From JADJLQ01 sp031417835 (GTDB lineage Bacteria; Bacteroidota; Bacteroidia; Chitinophagales; Saprospiraceae): DNA of 19,790 nucleotides. The notes under the pieces were generated by a model. That model had not been told where the DNA came from, ran no database searches, and saw only the letters and a program-made list of their open reading frames with translations. This document shows, one piece after another, positions 1 through 7,944 of the stretch (position 1 is the first letter of the stretch; every line of letters starts with the position of its first letter). The stretch covers positions 1 through 19,790 of the forward strand of contig JANOWJ010000207.1 in assembly GCA_031417835.1 (NCBI GenBank). The letters run 5' to 3'. The position numbers and the translations under genes were made by a program.

Positions 1-83
1 TTGTCTTCATCCCGTCCCATTAAAGCAGTATAGCCAACGATGTCGGTGAATAGGATGGCGGCCAGTTGAAGGGAGGAAGACAA
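1..83 (-). CDS. Class III adenylate/guanylate cyclase, N-terminal tip (partial)
   Basis: The minus strand reads LAAILFTDIVGYTALMGRDED just after a short serine-rich start. This is the opening beta strand of the class III nucleotidyl cyclase domain; the Asp in FTDIVGYT is a metal-binding catalytic residue of the family. The gene would make a cyclic nucleotide from ATP or GTP, often in multidomain TPR-containing proteins in Bacteroidota. The frame has a stop a few codons upstream, so the best available start is TTG at 81-83, giving 27 codons before the window edge. No ATG or GTG fits. The domain assignment is firm, the start codon is inferred, and the rest of the protein lies outside the window. 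Confidence 0.75.
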   Translation of the reverse strand, partial: MSSSLQLAAILFTDIVGYTALMGRDED

Positions 84-274
84 TTCAAGTATTTATTCGA
101 AAGATAAGCAAAAAGTTAAGGTGTTGAAAATTCAAAAAGCTGGATTCAAGTCACAAATGCAACTTTTTGATTAAATATTTCAATGGCGAACTTAAATTAA
201 CTTTTTCTGGTCTATTATCTTTCTAACAGAATCCTAAGTGAATGGACACAACTATAGCGCTAAAAAATAAAACG

Positions 275-600
275 ATCATTGGTTGATCACCAGTGCAGCC
301 TGGCCAAGGTAAAACAATACCTGAAGGCAATTCCATTAATGTAAAATTGCGAAAAAGAATCTTTGCCCCTAAACAAATAATCTAATTCACTTCAGGCAAT
401 GAGGGATCATTATATAACTCAAGTTTCGCAAGGAAGAATAAAACATAATCCTATTTAAAATAAAGAACCACTGTCCCACCCTTGAGCCCCGGTTTTGTTT
501 TTCTAGATGTATTGAGGCAAAGCTAAAGGTCATATTCCCCTGACAATTAAAGTCTAAATGCAGAGGTCAAAGAATCCGATTTTATTGGTACAACCCTCAC
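275..600. repeat. Duplicate (copy 1): DUF1080 3' end fused to the araB upstream block
   Basis: Bases 275-369 match 3115-3208, the 3' end of the DUF1080 gene, with about four substitutions and one indel. Bases 370-600 match 5292-5521, upstream of araB, with 5 differences in 230 bases and no indel. In the second locus these two blocks lie about 2.1 kb apart, separated by most of the DUF1080 gene and the Gfo/Idh gene. Copy 1 is therefore a junction lacking that interval. I see no other gene in the stretch from 84 to 624. Confidence 0.9.
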
Positions 601-624
601 AGAATTTCACATCTTGACTGAAGA

Positions 625-729
625 ATCACAGCAGGGATAGGCGCAGATTATGGCACTGACTATGTGTGTGCTTTGGAAGTCAATGTAGTCCCGACAGATG
701 TGCTGATAGTGAGTTTTTATTCGAGATGT
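625..729 (+). pseudogene. Decayed ribulokinase-like 5' fragment
   Basis: Directly after the duplicated block, at the position matching the araB start, this strand reads ITAGIGADYGTDYVCAL. It aligns with MKAVIGIDFGTDSVRAL of the intact AraB at 5547. The start codon has become ATC. Nucleotide identity over the first 51 bases is about 70%, far below the roughly 98% of the noncoding block just upstream. Similarity fades near 729 (VSFYSRC against VFYYPRW). No downstream kinase sequence follows. It is a truncated FGGY-kinase remnant, either a decayed araB copy or a piece of a different paralogue. Confidence 0.65.
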
Positions 730-811
730 TTTTCCTGCTTTGTGACAGCTCGTTTTTACAGCTAACCATACTTAATCCGACCAACAATAACCAAGTAAAC
801 GCAACTTTCAT
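680..811 (-). pseudogene. Truncated lipoprotein gene, N-terminal signal only
   Basis: An ATG at 809-811, ten bases past the end of the PQQ dehydrogenase gene, opens a 43-codon frame beginning MKVAFTWLLLVGLSMVSC. This is a charged start, a hydrophobic core and a lipobox-like SMVSC, as expected of a Bacteroidota lipoprotein signal peptide. The remaining residues run antisense across the ribulokinase remnant at 625-729 and look non-native. The likeliest reading is the next gene of the dehydrogenase operon, cut off soon after its signal peptide by the duplication junction near 730-745. A genuine 43-residue lipoprotein cannot be excluded. Confidence 0.45.
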
Positions 812-821
812 TTTATTTGGC

Positions 822-2966
822 TTAATAATTTTCTTCTTTCCATAATTTTTTTTGCTCAGAAAGCAAAAACTGTTGTATTGCATCAACATCTGCTTCACTC
901 AATACATCAGCAAAGGAAGCCATACCATTACGGGATAAAGCACCTTTCAAAACGATATCTTTAATCGCCGCATGAATACCTAAAGGCAACTTAGCAAGGT
1001 CTGGATATTGGGAGTAAAAATCAAACTTATGACCAACACCATGACACCCTGTACAATATTTATCAAAAATAACAATCCCTTTATCCACTAAAACCGGGTC
1101 GACTGGAGTATCAGGAGGTTCCGGCGTTTTTATTTTAACATAAGGTGGAGGTAACGGGGTACTTATTCCATTTAATTTAAAAGCAAGTATCCGCCCTTTG
1201 TTTTGATACTTTTGATTAATAGTACCTTTCGCTCCAAAGGACAGCGGAGTTCCTCCCATGCCAGCCATTACTGCAATATATTGTTCATTATTTATAGTGT
1301 ATGTCATTGGAGCAGCCATAATACAAGTACCGGTAAATATCTCTTTTAATACTTTACCGGTATTAGCATCAAACACTTTCAAATGGCCTGTACTCGTACC
1401 TTGAAATACCAAGTTACCTGCAGTTGACAATATGCCTCCATTGGCAACAGGTATTTCATTTTCAATTTTCCATACTTCTTTCTGAAGTACCGGGTCCCAG
1501 GCTTTTAAAAAATTCTTGTTTACTGTATCCGGATGATTCGTCGTATATTTTTTAGTTTTTAATGAAAATGGGGCACTTGCTCCGTCATAGTTCAATCCCG
1601 TACCGAAAGTCCCTTTTTTAAATGCATACGTTGGTTGTGCCATATAAACCATAGGCTCTACAATCTCAGGAATATAAACAAGTTTAGTAATCGGATTATA
1701 TGACATAGGTTGCCAACTATGGCCACCCGCTAAGGAGGGAACTATTAATTTGGGTTCATCTTTATACCATCCTTGTTCAGTCAAAACCGGTCTTCCTGTT
1801 TTCATATCTACATGGCTTGCCCAGTTGACTTTCGTATATTTTTCAGCAGATAAGAGCTCGCCTGTTTTTCTGTCCAAAACATAAAAAAATCCATTTTTAG
1901 GTGCTTGCATAATGACTTGCCTGGGTTTTCCCTTTAGGTCTAGTTCAGCCAGAATCATATTCATGGTGGAAGTATAATCCCAGATTTCACCGGGAGTAGT
2001 CTGATAATGCCAAACTAATTTCCCATTATCCGGGTTAATCGCAAGGATTGAACATAAATATAAATTGTCGCCACCAGTAGGACTCCTATACCATATCAAA
2101 TAGGGCGATGAGTTGCCCGTCCCTATATATAATAGATTTAATTCTGGGTCATAGGCGGATTGTCCCCATACCGTACCTCCTCCTCCAGCTTCCCAAAGAG
2201 AATTGGGATCCCAGGTTTTGGATGCCTGTTCCATTTCTGGATGTTCAAATCCTTTTTTGGGATCACCAGGTACAATAAAAAATCTCCATTTAAAATCGCC
2301 TGTTTCTAAATCATATGCTGTGATATAACCACGAACTCCAAATTCGCCACCTGAATTTCCCAGGATGACAACTTTTTTAGCAATCTGTGGTGGGCCTGTA
2401 CTGGTGTACGACAAGCTCCGATCAGTGAAGGTATCTTTATTCCAAAGTACTTTTCCATTGGCAGCATTTAAACAAACCAGATAACCATCTAAAGTACCCA
2501 CATAAACTTTTCCTTTCCATACCTGTACGCCCCGATTCACGACATCACAACAGACTTTACGATTATATGAAGCATCAACATCCGGATCGTATCTCCAGAT
2601 CTGTTCACCAGTCTTTGCATTTATAGCATAGACTACACCCCAGGCACCTGAGGTATACATGACACCATCTACTACTATTGGTGTCGCTTCCAATCCACGG
2701 TTTACTCGCCCTATTCGTGAACTGGCATCGAATTCCCAGGCAAAACCCAAGTCTTTTACGGTGTGTTCATTAATTTGATCAAGCGGAGAATAATGTTGTT
2801 GTTTATAATCTCGTCCTAGGGACATCCAGTTTTGCGGTTCTTTATCTGCTTGATTTAATCTTGCCTGATCTATCCAACCGGGAATGGAGGGAGTATTATC
2901 TCGACATGAGTTTAAAAAGGTTAGCAGTGAAAGAGCCCAAAATAGGACAAGGTTAAATTTTTTCAT
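822..2966 (-). CDS. PQQ-dependent quinohemoprotein dehydrogenase with cytochrome c domain
   Basis: This 714-residue protein has the eight-bladed quinoprotein fold of alcohol/sugar dehydrogenases and a C-terminal cytochrome c domain. It would oxidise an alcohol, polyol or sugar and pass electrons from pyrroloquinoline quinone to its heme. The lipobox-like Cys21 suggests a membrane-anchored periplasmic lipoprotein. Visible family residues are the adjacent Cys139-Cys140 pair that forms the disulfide ring under PQQ, Glu208 (GGEFG), Asn285 (IGTGN) and catalytic Asp330 (IWDYT). Heme attachment is CTGCH at 638-642, with Met682 a likely axial ligand. Position Asp+2 is Thr332 rather than the extra Asp of lanthanide-dependent enzymes, which points to calcium. 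Length is normal for the quinohemoprotein class. It is preceded by the DUF1080 gene in the same direction with a 138-bp gap. The substrate cannot be read from sequence. Confidence 0.92.
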   Translation of the reverse strand: MKKFNLVLFWALSLLTFLNSCRDNTPSIPGWIDQARLNQADKEPQNWMSLGRDYKQQHYSPLDQINEHTVKDLGFAWEFDASSRIGRVNRGLEATPIVVDGVMYTSGAWGVVYAINAKTGEQIWRYDPDVDASYNRKVCCDVVNRGVQVWKGKVYVGTLDGYLVCLNAANGKVLWNKDTFTDRSLSYTSTGPPQIAKKVVILGNSGGEFGVRGYITAYDLETGDFKWRFFIVPGDPKKGFEHPEMEQASKTWDPNSLWEAGGGGTVWGQSAYDPELNLLYIGTGNSSPYLIWYRSPTGGDNLYLCSILAINPDNGKLVWHYQTTPGEIWDYTSTMNMILAELDLKGKPRQVIMQAPKNGFFYVLDRKTGELLSAEKYTKVNWASHVDMKTGRPVLTEQGWYKDEPKLIVPSLAGGHSWQPMSYNPITKLVYIPEIVEPMVYMAQPTYAFKKGTFGTGLNYDGASAPFSLKTKKYTTNHPDTVNKNFLKAWDPVLQKEVWKIENEIPVANGGILSTAGNLVFQGTSTGHLKVFDANTGKVLKEIFTGTCIMAAPMTYTINNEQYIAVMAGMGGTPLSFGAKGTINQKYQNKGRILAFKLNGISTPLPPPYVKIKTPEPPDTPVDPVLVDKGIVIFDKYCTGCHGVGHKFDFYSQYPDLAKLPLGIHAAIKDIVLKGALSRNGMASFADVLSEADVDAIQQFLLSEQKKLWKEENY

Positions 2967-3104
2967 ACTTCATTTTATAATAATTTACCACTCTCGGAAG
3001 TCGTAGTGACCACATAGTCGTGATAAAGGATGACACTACTAAACATGGTAAAAACGCGATAGAGCTTTTTGCCCCACGGGCCAATAAATATAGTGACTTT
3101 ATAT

Positions 3105-3878
3105 TCAATATTTTATCATTGGTTGATCACCGGCGCAGCCTGGCCAGGCAAAACAATACCTGAAGGCAATTCCATTAATGTAAAATTGCGAAAAATAATC
3201 TTTGCCCCCTTCAGACTCTAAACAGAGATAACCCTTTTTCTGAGTGGCACGAGCTAGGCCATTTACAAATTTGCCATTCACTGAAAGTTTTACTACTCCA
3301 TCTACACACACCACATCATAGGTGTTCCATATTCCTCTTCCCTTACATAGGTTTTCAATTGATTTACTCCTTGTGCCTCTAGGATTATCCGGAATAGTTT
3401 CAACTCCACCGACCCCAAAAAGCTCGCCATGCACATAAGCGATAGGGGGTTCTACTCCATCTCTTGTATTCAACTTTACCCAATCCAGATCCAGCATCTG
3501 TACTTCTACACCATTTGGAAGGCGATTCTTCTCTCCCGGGATTGCATCACTCCATACGAAAATGCCGGAGTTGCCACCCGGCTCCAGATGTTTCCATTCC
3601 ACATTCAGGAGGAAGTTTTCGTATTGATTTTTACTTCGCATCACTCCGATGGGATGGCCCGTGCAGATTAATTCATCCTGTTGTACCGACCAGGTGTCAA
3701 GCGAAGTATTGACATTGACCCATTGTATAGGAGTAGCCTTCTTCTTGATGGTAGGGACATGAACTGAGCTTATTTCTTTACCAAACTTTAATGTAGAAGG
3801 TTGGGCATATGCCTGAGGGTAAAACCACCAGAACAAACCTACCCATAGTTGGAAAAGGATCAATATTGAATTTTTCAT
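3105..3878 (-). CDS. DUF1080 (3-keto-disaccharide hydrolase-like) secreted protein, frameshifted C-terminus
   Basis: A 257-codon frame with an N-terminal signal peptide (hydrophobic segment about 7-20, AYAQ cleavage region near 23-26) and a DUF1080 beta-sandwich. Family hallmarks are GGNSGIF at 101-107, the VEVQMLD strand, the GELFGVGG loop, WNTYDVVC, LSVNGK and KGYLCLESEGG. DUF1080 proteins resemble concanavalin-like lectins, and some act on 3-keto sugars. After about residue 229 the reading frame is wrong: shifting by one base restores LPSGIVLPGQAAPVINQ with a stop at 3116-3118, a normal family ending. An extra T in the run near 3195 explains this. The same T-run is present in the copy at 275-369, so the lesion is probably genuine and older than the duplication. 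It lies 21 bp after the Gfo/Idh remnant in the same direction. Confidence 0.8.
   Translation of the reverse strand: MKNSILILFQLWVGLFWWFYPQAYAQPSTLKFGKEISSVHVPTIKKKATPIQWVNVNTSLDTWSVQQDELICTGHPIGVMRSKNQYENFLLNVEWKHLEPGGNSGIFVWSDAIPGEKNRLPNGVEVQMLDLDWVKLNTRDGVEPPIAYVHGELFGVGGVETIPDNPRGTRSKSIENLCKGRGIWNTYDVVCVDGVVKLSVNGKFVNGLARATQKKGYLCLESEGGKDYFSQFYINGIAFRYCFAWPGCAGDQPMIKY
3115..3208. repeat. Copy 2, left block of the split duplication
   Basis: This block is the 3' end of the DUF1080 gene and matches 275-369 at about 95%. Its right-hand partner at the second locus is 5292-5521. Confidence 0.85.
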
Positions 3879-3899
3879 TGACTTTTAATTTAATGCCGG

Positions 3900-5220
3900 T
3901 CAGCCTAATACTTTCGTGATGCCGGGAATCGCAATCTCAGGACCAGTATATTTTAAATCCCAATGCAGTTGATCAGAGGGCGGGCCTAAAACCTGGTTTG
4001 AATTAATCGCTTCGTCCCACTTAAGGGTTTGTCCGCTATAGGCTACCATTCTTCCCATAATCGCCAGCATAGTACTATTCGCCATTCTTATTCCATCATT
4101 CATTGGATTATTTTTCGAATAGATGTAAAAAGTTCATTGTGCTGTGTCTGATAGGGATCGTTTATTTCACCTTGATAAGTCCACTTATTCAGGCCGGTAA
4201 TTTCCGGAATTCCACTGCTTTTCACCAAGCCATTGCCCAGGGTACCAGCTATCTCTACTGAATTTCTAGAGGAACAACCGGCTTGCTGGCGGCTAAAACT
4301 AAATCCCCGAACTTCATTTTGGTATTCATATTCAATGGCAAAATGATCATAGATGTTTCCATACAATTTATCCACCCGCGCTTGCCGGCCTCCGGAACCG
4401 GTTGCTTGTACAGGCATTTTATCACCCATGGCCCATGACATCATATCAAGGCTATGTACTATCATCTCTACCAGATAATCACCAGACAACCAGTTTTGAT
4501 AATACCAGTTGCGCATGAGATACTCCATGTCCGTCCATTCTGTTTGCCTAGGCTTATACCACAGGTAACCACCGTTGCGGGTGGAGGATACAGTTTTGAT
4601 TTCGCCAATTTCGCCATTTAATATTCGTTCAAAAAAAGCCCTCTTGGGTAAATCATACCTAAACGTGAATCCTGATACCAGGGATAATTTTTTGTCAGCG
4701 GCTTTTTTTGCAGCGGCTATTACCTTACGGATGCCCGGGGCATCTACGGCCACTGGTTTTTCGCAAAACACATGTTTTCCTGCCTCGATGGCAGCTATCA
4801 GATGATCGGGCCGAAAAAATGGCGGGGTAGTCAAGATGACGACATCCACACCGGATTCAATCACTTTTCTATAAGCATCAAAACCCACAAATTTATTGGC
4901 CTTATCTACCCTTACCTTTTTAGAATCGACTTCCATCAGGGATATATAGGATTCTTCCAACCTATCCACAAATACATCTCCCATGGCGGTAAGCACGACA
5001 TCAGGGTCAGCGGCCATGGCCTGGGCAGAGCTCCGGTCCCTCTAACCACAACCGATGAGGCCCACCTTTAAAGTATTCGATTTTGGAGTTCATAATTTCT
5101 TTGGGCAAATGCAGATCCGGGAAAACCAATATTTAAAGCCATAGTACTTCCCACTAGTGCTGTACCGTTAGACTTTATAAATGTCTGGCGATCGAGTCTG
5201 ATGTTTGTATTTTTTTTCAC
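3900..5220 (-). pseudogene. Gfo/Idh/MocA family oxidoreductase with Tat-type leader, broken by small indels
   Basis: From a GTG at 5218-5220 the frame reads a Tat-like leader (RLDRQTFIKSNG, hydrophobic stretch, AFAQ), in which the second Arg of the twin-arginine motif is Gln. About one missing A near 5082 breaks the frame. The next frame gives the Rossmann motif LKVGLIGCG, then a TAG and a further frame change near 5025-5045, before a long good frame from 5017 to 4100. That frame carries the family motif GKHVFCEKPVAVD. A missing A in the A-run near 4115 separates it from its true tail, NNPMNDGIRMANS...PGITKVLG, ending at 3900. All the lesions are deletions of one or two bases. The family oxidises sugars and derivatives with NAD(P). 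It would head the cluster with DUF1080 and the PQQ enzyme. Local assembly error is the main alternative to real decay. Confidence 0.8.
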
Positions 5221-5291
5221 AATTCATTTAGATAAAGTGTGAACGGGTGAAATCTCAAGTGGTTATATTCAATTACTAATGTAAATAATTT

Positions 5292-5521
5292 TAAACAAAT
5301 AATCTAATTCACTTCAGGCAATGAGGGATCATTATTTAACTCAAGTTTCACAAGGAAGAATAAAACATAATCCTATTTAAAATAAAGAACCACTGTCCCA
5401 CCCTTGAGCCCGGGTTTTGTTTTTCTAGATGTATTGAGGCAAAGCTAAAGGTCATATTCCCCTGACAATTAAAATCTAAATGCAGAGGTCAAAGAATCCG
5501 ATTTTATTAGTACAACCCTCA
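5292..5521. repeat. Copy 2, right block: 230-bp noncoding repeat upstream of araB
   Basis: This block matches 370-600 with five substitutions and no indel, ending 25 bases before the araB start. Neither strand carries a convincing gene. On the minus strand there are short gene-like frames, one ending TKPGLKGGTVVLYFK then a stop near 5373, that could be relics of an older gene, with identical stops in both copies. Confidence 0.88.
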
Positions 5522-5546
5522 CGAAATTTCTCATCTTAGCAGGAGA

Positions 5547-7205
5547 ATGAAAGCAGTCATAGGCATAGATTTTGGTACTGACTCTGTCCGAGCATTGATC
5601 GTCGATGCGGCTACCGGTCAGGAGCTCGGTGCGCATGTTTTTTATTATCCCCGATGGAAAAAAGGATTGTATTGTGATCCCGGTAAAAATCAATGGCGGC
5701 AACATCCTTTAGATTACATCGAAGGGTTGGAACAATCTGTCCTGGGAGCGATACAATTATGTGGTGCAGAGGTAACCAAAGCTATAGTAGGTATCAGTAT
5801 AGACACTACGGGATCTACACCGATAGCAGTGGATCACACCGGAACACCGCTATCGCTCTTGCCTGGGTTGGAAACCAATCCTCATGCCATGTTTATCTTG
5901 TGGAAAGATCATACTGCAGTGCAAGAAGCGGCTGAAATAAATACTCTTGCCAAAAACTGGCACACTGATTATACCCAATATGAAGGTGGAATTTATTCAT
6001 CAGAATGGTTTTGGGCAAAGATCTTGAAGATATCCAGGGAAGATCGGGAGGTATTGCATAAGACTTACTCTTGGGTAGAACATTGTGATTTTATCCCTTT
6101 TCTATTGACCGGAGGCTCTGATATTCGATCGATGAAACGTAGCAGATGTGCAGCAGGACATAAAGCCCTTTGGCATCCGTCATGGGGAGGTCTTCCGCCC
6201 AATGAATTTTTTACAACCCTAGATCCTATCTTAAATGGGCTGCGGGATAGACTTTATCAGGACTCCTATACCTCCGATATCGTAGCGGGTCACCTGTCGG
6301 ATGAGTGGGCTTTACGATTAGGCTTATCAACTAATGTAGTGGTATCGGTCGGTGCATTTGATGCACATATGGGTGCGGTAGGTGGTCAGATCAAACCGTA
6401 TTATCTATCGAAAGTGATGGGCACTTCTACGTGCGACATTCTGGTAGCACCCAATCAACTCAAAGAAAAATTAGTACGAGGTGTCTGTGGGCAAGTAGAT
6501 GGATCTGTGATCCCTGGTATGTTGGGCTTAGAAGCCGGTCAATCGGGCTTTGGCGATATCTATGCCTGGTTTGTGAGGATCTTATCCTATTCAGTGAAAG
6601 AATTTATAGTAGCATCGGCAGTCATAGCAGAAGATCTCAAAGATCAATTGATCGAAGAATCGGCAGATCAATTGATGAAGACATTGAGTAAAGATGCAGC
6701 ACAAGTGCCACTGGGCTCCGGCGGTGTATTGTCTTTAGATTGGATGAATGGTCGTCGGACTCCAGATGCCAATCAAAAGCTCAAAGGTGTGATCAGCGGT
6801 CTGCATCTAGGTAGTGAAGCACCTCAAATCTTCCGATCCTTGGTCGAAGCGACCTGTTATGGTGCTCGCTTAATCGTAGAGCGATTTAGAGAAGAGGGTA
6901 TCCCGATCCATGGGTTGATAGGGTTAGGTGGAGTAGCTAAAAAATCTCCCTTCATCATGCAGATTATGGCTGATGTGATGAATATGCCGATACAGATTGT
7001 ACGGTCCGAGCAGACTTGTGCCTTAGGCGCAGCTATGTTTGCAGCTGTAGCAGCAGGTGTATATCCTGATGTTTTGATCGCTATGGAAAAAATGGGCTCA
7101 GGATTTGATAAAGAATATGTACCTCAAGCGCTAGCTGTACAGGCATATGAAAAATGGTATCAAGCCTATAAATTATTATGTAAGACGATCGAATCAACAA
7201 CTTAA
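5547..7205 (+). CDS. araB: L-ribulokinase
   Basis: This 552-residue FGGY kinase matches Escherichia coli AraB along its length. Shared blocks are IGIDFGTDSVRALIVD at the start, YPRWKKG, STGSTPIAVD, AMFILWKDHTA, GGIYSSEWFWAKIL, AAGHKALWH.SWGGLPP, MGTSTCDILVA (about residue 290), GLEAGQSGFGDIYAWF, LDWMNGRRTPDANQKLKGVI and LGGVAKKSPFIMQ. It phosphorylates L-ribulose (and often other ribuloses) with ATP in the cytoplasm during arabinose catabolism. The length is close to the usual 550-570, and no lesion is visible. It diverges from the PQQ cluster; araA and araD are not adjacent in this window. AGGAGA sits directly against the ATG, too close for an ideal ribosome site. Confidence 0.95.
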   Translation: MKAVIGIDFGTDSVRALIVDAATGQELGAHVFYYPRWKKGLYCDPGKNQWRQHPLDYIEGLEQSVLGAIQLCGAEVTKAIVGISIDTTGSTPIAVDHTGTPLSLLPGLETNPHAMFILWKDHTAVQEAAEINTLAKNWHTDYTQYEGGIYSSEWFWAKILKISREDREVLHKTYSWVEHCDFIPFLLTGGSDIRSMKRSRCAAGHKALWHPSWGGLPPNEFFTTLDPILNGLRDRLYQDSYTSDIVAGHLSDEWALRLGLSTNVVVSVGAFDAHMGAVGGQIKPYYLSKVMGTSTCDILVAPNQLKEKLVRGVCGQVDGSVIPGMLGLEAGQSGFGDIYAWFVRILSYSVKEFIVASAVIAEDLKDQLIEESADQLMKTLSKDAAQVPLGSGGVLSLDWMNGRRTPDANQKLKGVISGLHLGSEAPQIFRSLVEATCYGARLIVERFREEGIPIHGLIGLGGVAKKSPFIMQIMADVMNMPIQIVRSEQTCALGAAMFAAVAAGVYPDVLIAMEKMGSGFDKEYVPQALAVQAYEKWYQAYKLLCKTIESTT

Positions 7206-7282
7206 TCCATAGCATCGCAAGCCTAGGTGGTGTAAGGAAAGAGGGTAAATGGATAGAAGGAAAGCGAGGTAACAATGTTTTT

Positions 7283-7309
7283 AGCTCCGGTTTTGGGGAG
7301 AGCTTTTTT
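7283..7309 (+). terminator. Candidate intrinsic terminator after araB
   Basis: AGCTC at 7283-7287 pairs with GAGCT at 7300-7304 around a 12-base loop, followed by five further T residues. It lies about 80 bp beyond the araB stop. The stem is only five base pairs, so this is tentative. Confidence 0.4.
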
Positions 7310-7385
7310 CTATGCGGCTAAATGTTACCTGCCGTTTTGCTGTCGTCTGTGAAAGTCAGTCGGCTCAAATTGTTTTTCATGCGGT

Positions 7386-7643
7386 CTAAGATTTAGCTTT
7401 TACAAGTCCGAAGAGTTTGCCAAAAATTGCTATCATGGGAAAAATTGTCTGCTGCACAAAAGGTGGAACTTATCCTAAATAATATTCTCCTTTTGCTTGT
7501 CGCAAAATATAGCAAGCGTCTAACGCTGAAGAGTCTTTGGCGTTTTGTCTGTTGCAAGCGTCAAACATCTTTGTCAGCAAATACTCAATACTAAGTGCAG
7601 GTGTAAAAGTCGCTTTGAATTTTATAGCTGTCCCGTCAAGCTG
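7386..7643 (-). pseudogene. Cupin-domain protein, C-terminal remnant with an in-frame stop
   Basis: One minus-strand frame runs from just after a TAG at 7644-7646. It reads LDGTAIKFKATFTPALSIEY, continues through LLTKMFDACN and ACYILRQAKGEYYLG to a TAA at 7470-7472, then carries on in the same frame as VPPFVQQTIFPMIAIFGKLF...KAKS to a TAG at 7386-7388. The pattern (a FxPAL strand, helices, and a PP.FVQ...GKL.G tail) fits the C-terminal extension of Bacteroidota cupin-fold proteins. The TAA could be a GAA or other codon changed at one base. The N-terminal cupin barrel is absent. Family assignment is from remembered patterns and needs a search. Confidence 0.5.
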
Positions 7644-7786
7644 CTAATGAAGGGTTTCGTGGGATGTATTACGGTAGTCTGGAAGGCGGCTATGGATTAG
7701 CCATATTTGTGAATTCGCACAATGGAAGTATTATGGGTGAACTGATTAATTGTGCCGGTCGAGGCTTTGTGGAGTTGGGGAATTGA
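7628..7786 (+). pseudogene. Serine beta-lactamase-family hydrolase, C-terminal remnant
   Basis: This strand reads AANEGFRGMYYGSLEGGYGL followed by AIFVNSHNGSIMGELI and ends at a TGA at 7784-7786. The N-E-G-F-R...GGYGLAIFVNS pattern is the end of class C beta-lactamase-like serine hydrolases, after the conserved HxGxN-type loop. A stop lies immediately upstream at 7625-7627, and no catalytic SxxK region is present. It starts almost exactly where the cupin remnant on the other strand is cut (7636-7646), marking a rearrangement junction. Confidence 0.55.
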
Positions 7787-7944
7787 CCAATCTGTCCGCC
7801 CGGAATCGCGGCTAAATTTATAACTAAAAGCCGAAGTTAACCAACAAAAGCCCGGCAGAATTCCCCCGATATGACGGGGCAGGCTGTCCGCCGAAACCAA
7901 AGCTTGGATGTGCACCGCTGATGACTGATGTTGACTGATGTGGT
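7787..7944. other. Spacer with a small palindrome
   Basis: No gene is seen here. CCCCG at 7864-7868 faces CGGGG at 7875-7879 around a six-base loop, and TGACTGATG occurs twice near 7921-7940. This completes the 740-bp gene-poor stretch between araB and the S41 peptidase. Confidence 0.5.

Noticed and set aside
680..898. The longer 72-codon frame over the lipoprotein remnant
   Set aside because: Its first part is antisense-frame overlap with the end of the PQQ dehydrogenase gene; the signal-peptide start at 811 is the sensible one.
822..2966. Lanthanide-dependent dehydrogenase
   Set aside because: The residue two after catalytic Asp330 is Thr, not the extra Asp of lanthanide enzymes, so the calcium type is more likely.
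7697..7915. Minus-strand 72-codon frame
   Set aside because: It is antisense to the beta-lactamase-family remnant and then reads the CCCCG/CGGGG palindrome. It has no recognisable protein character.
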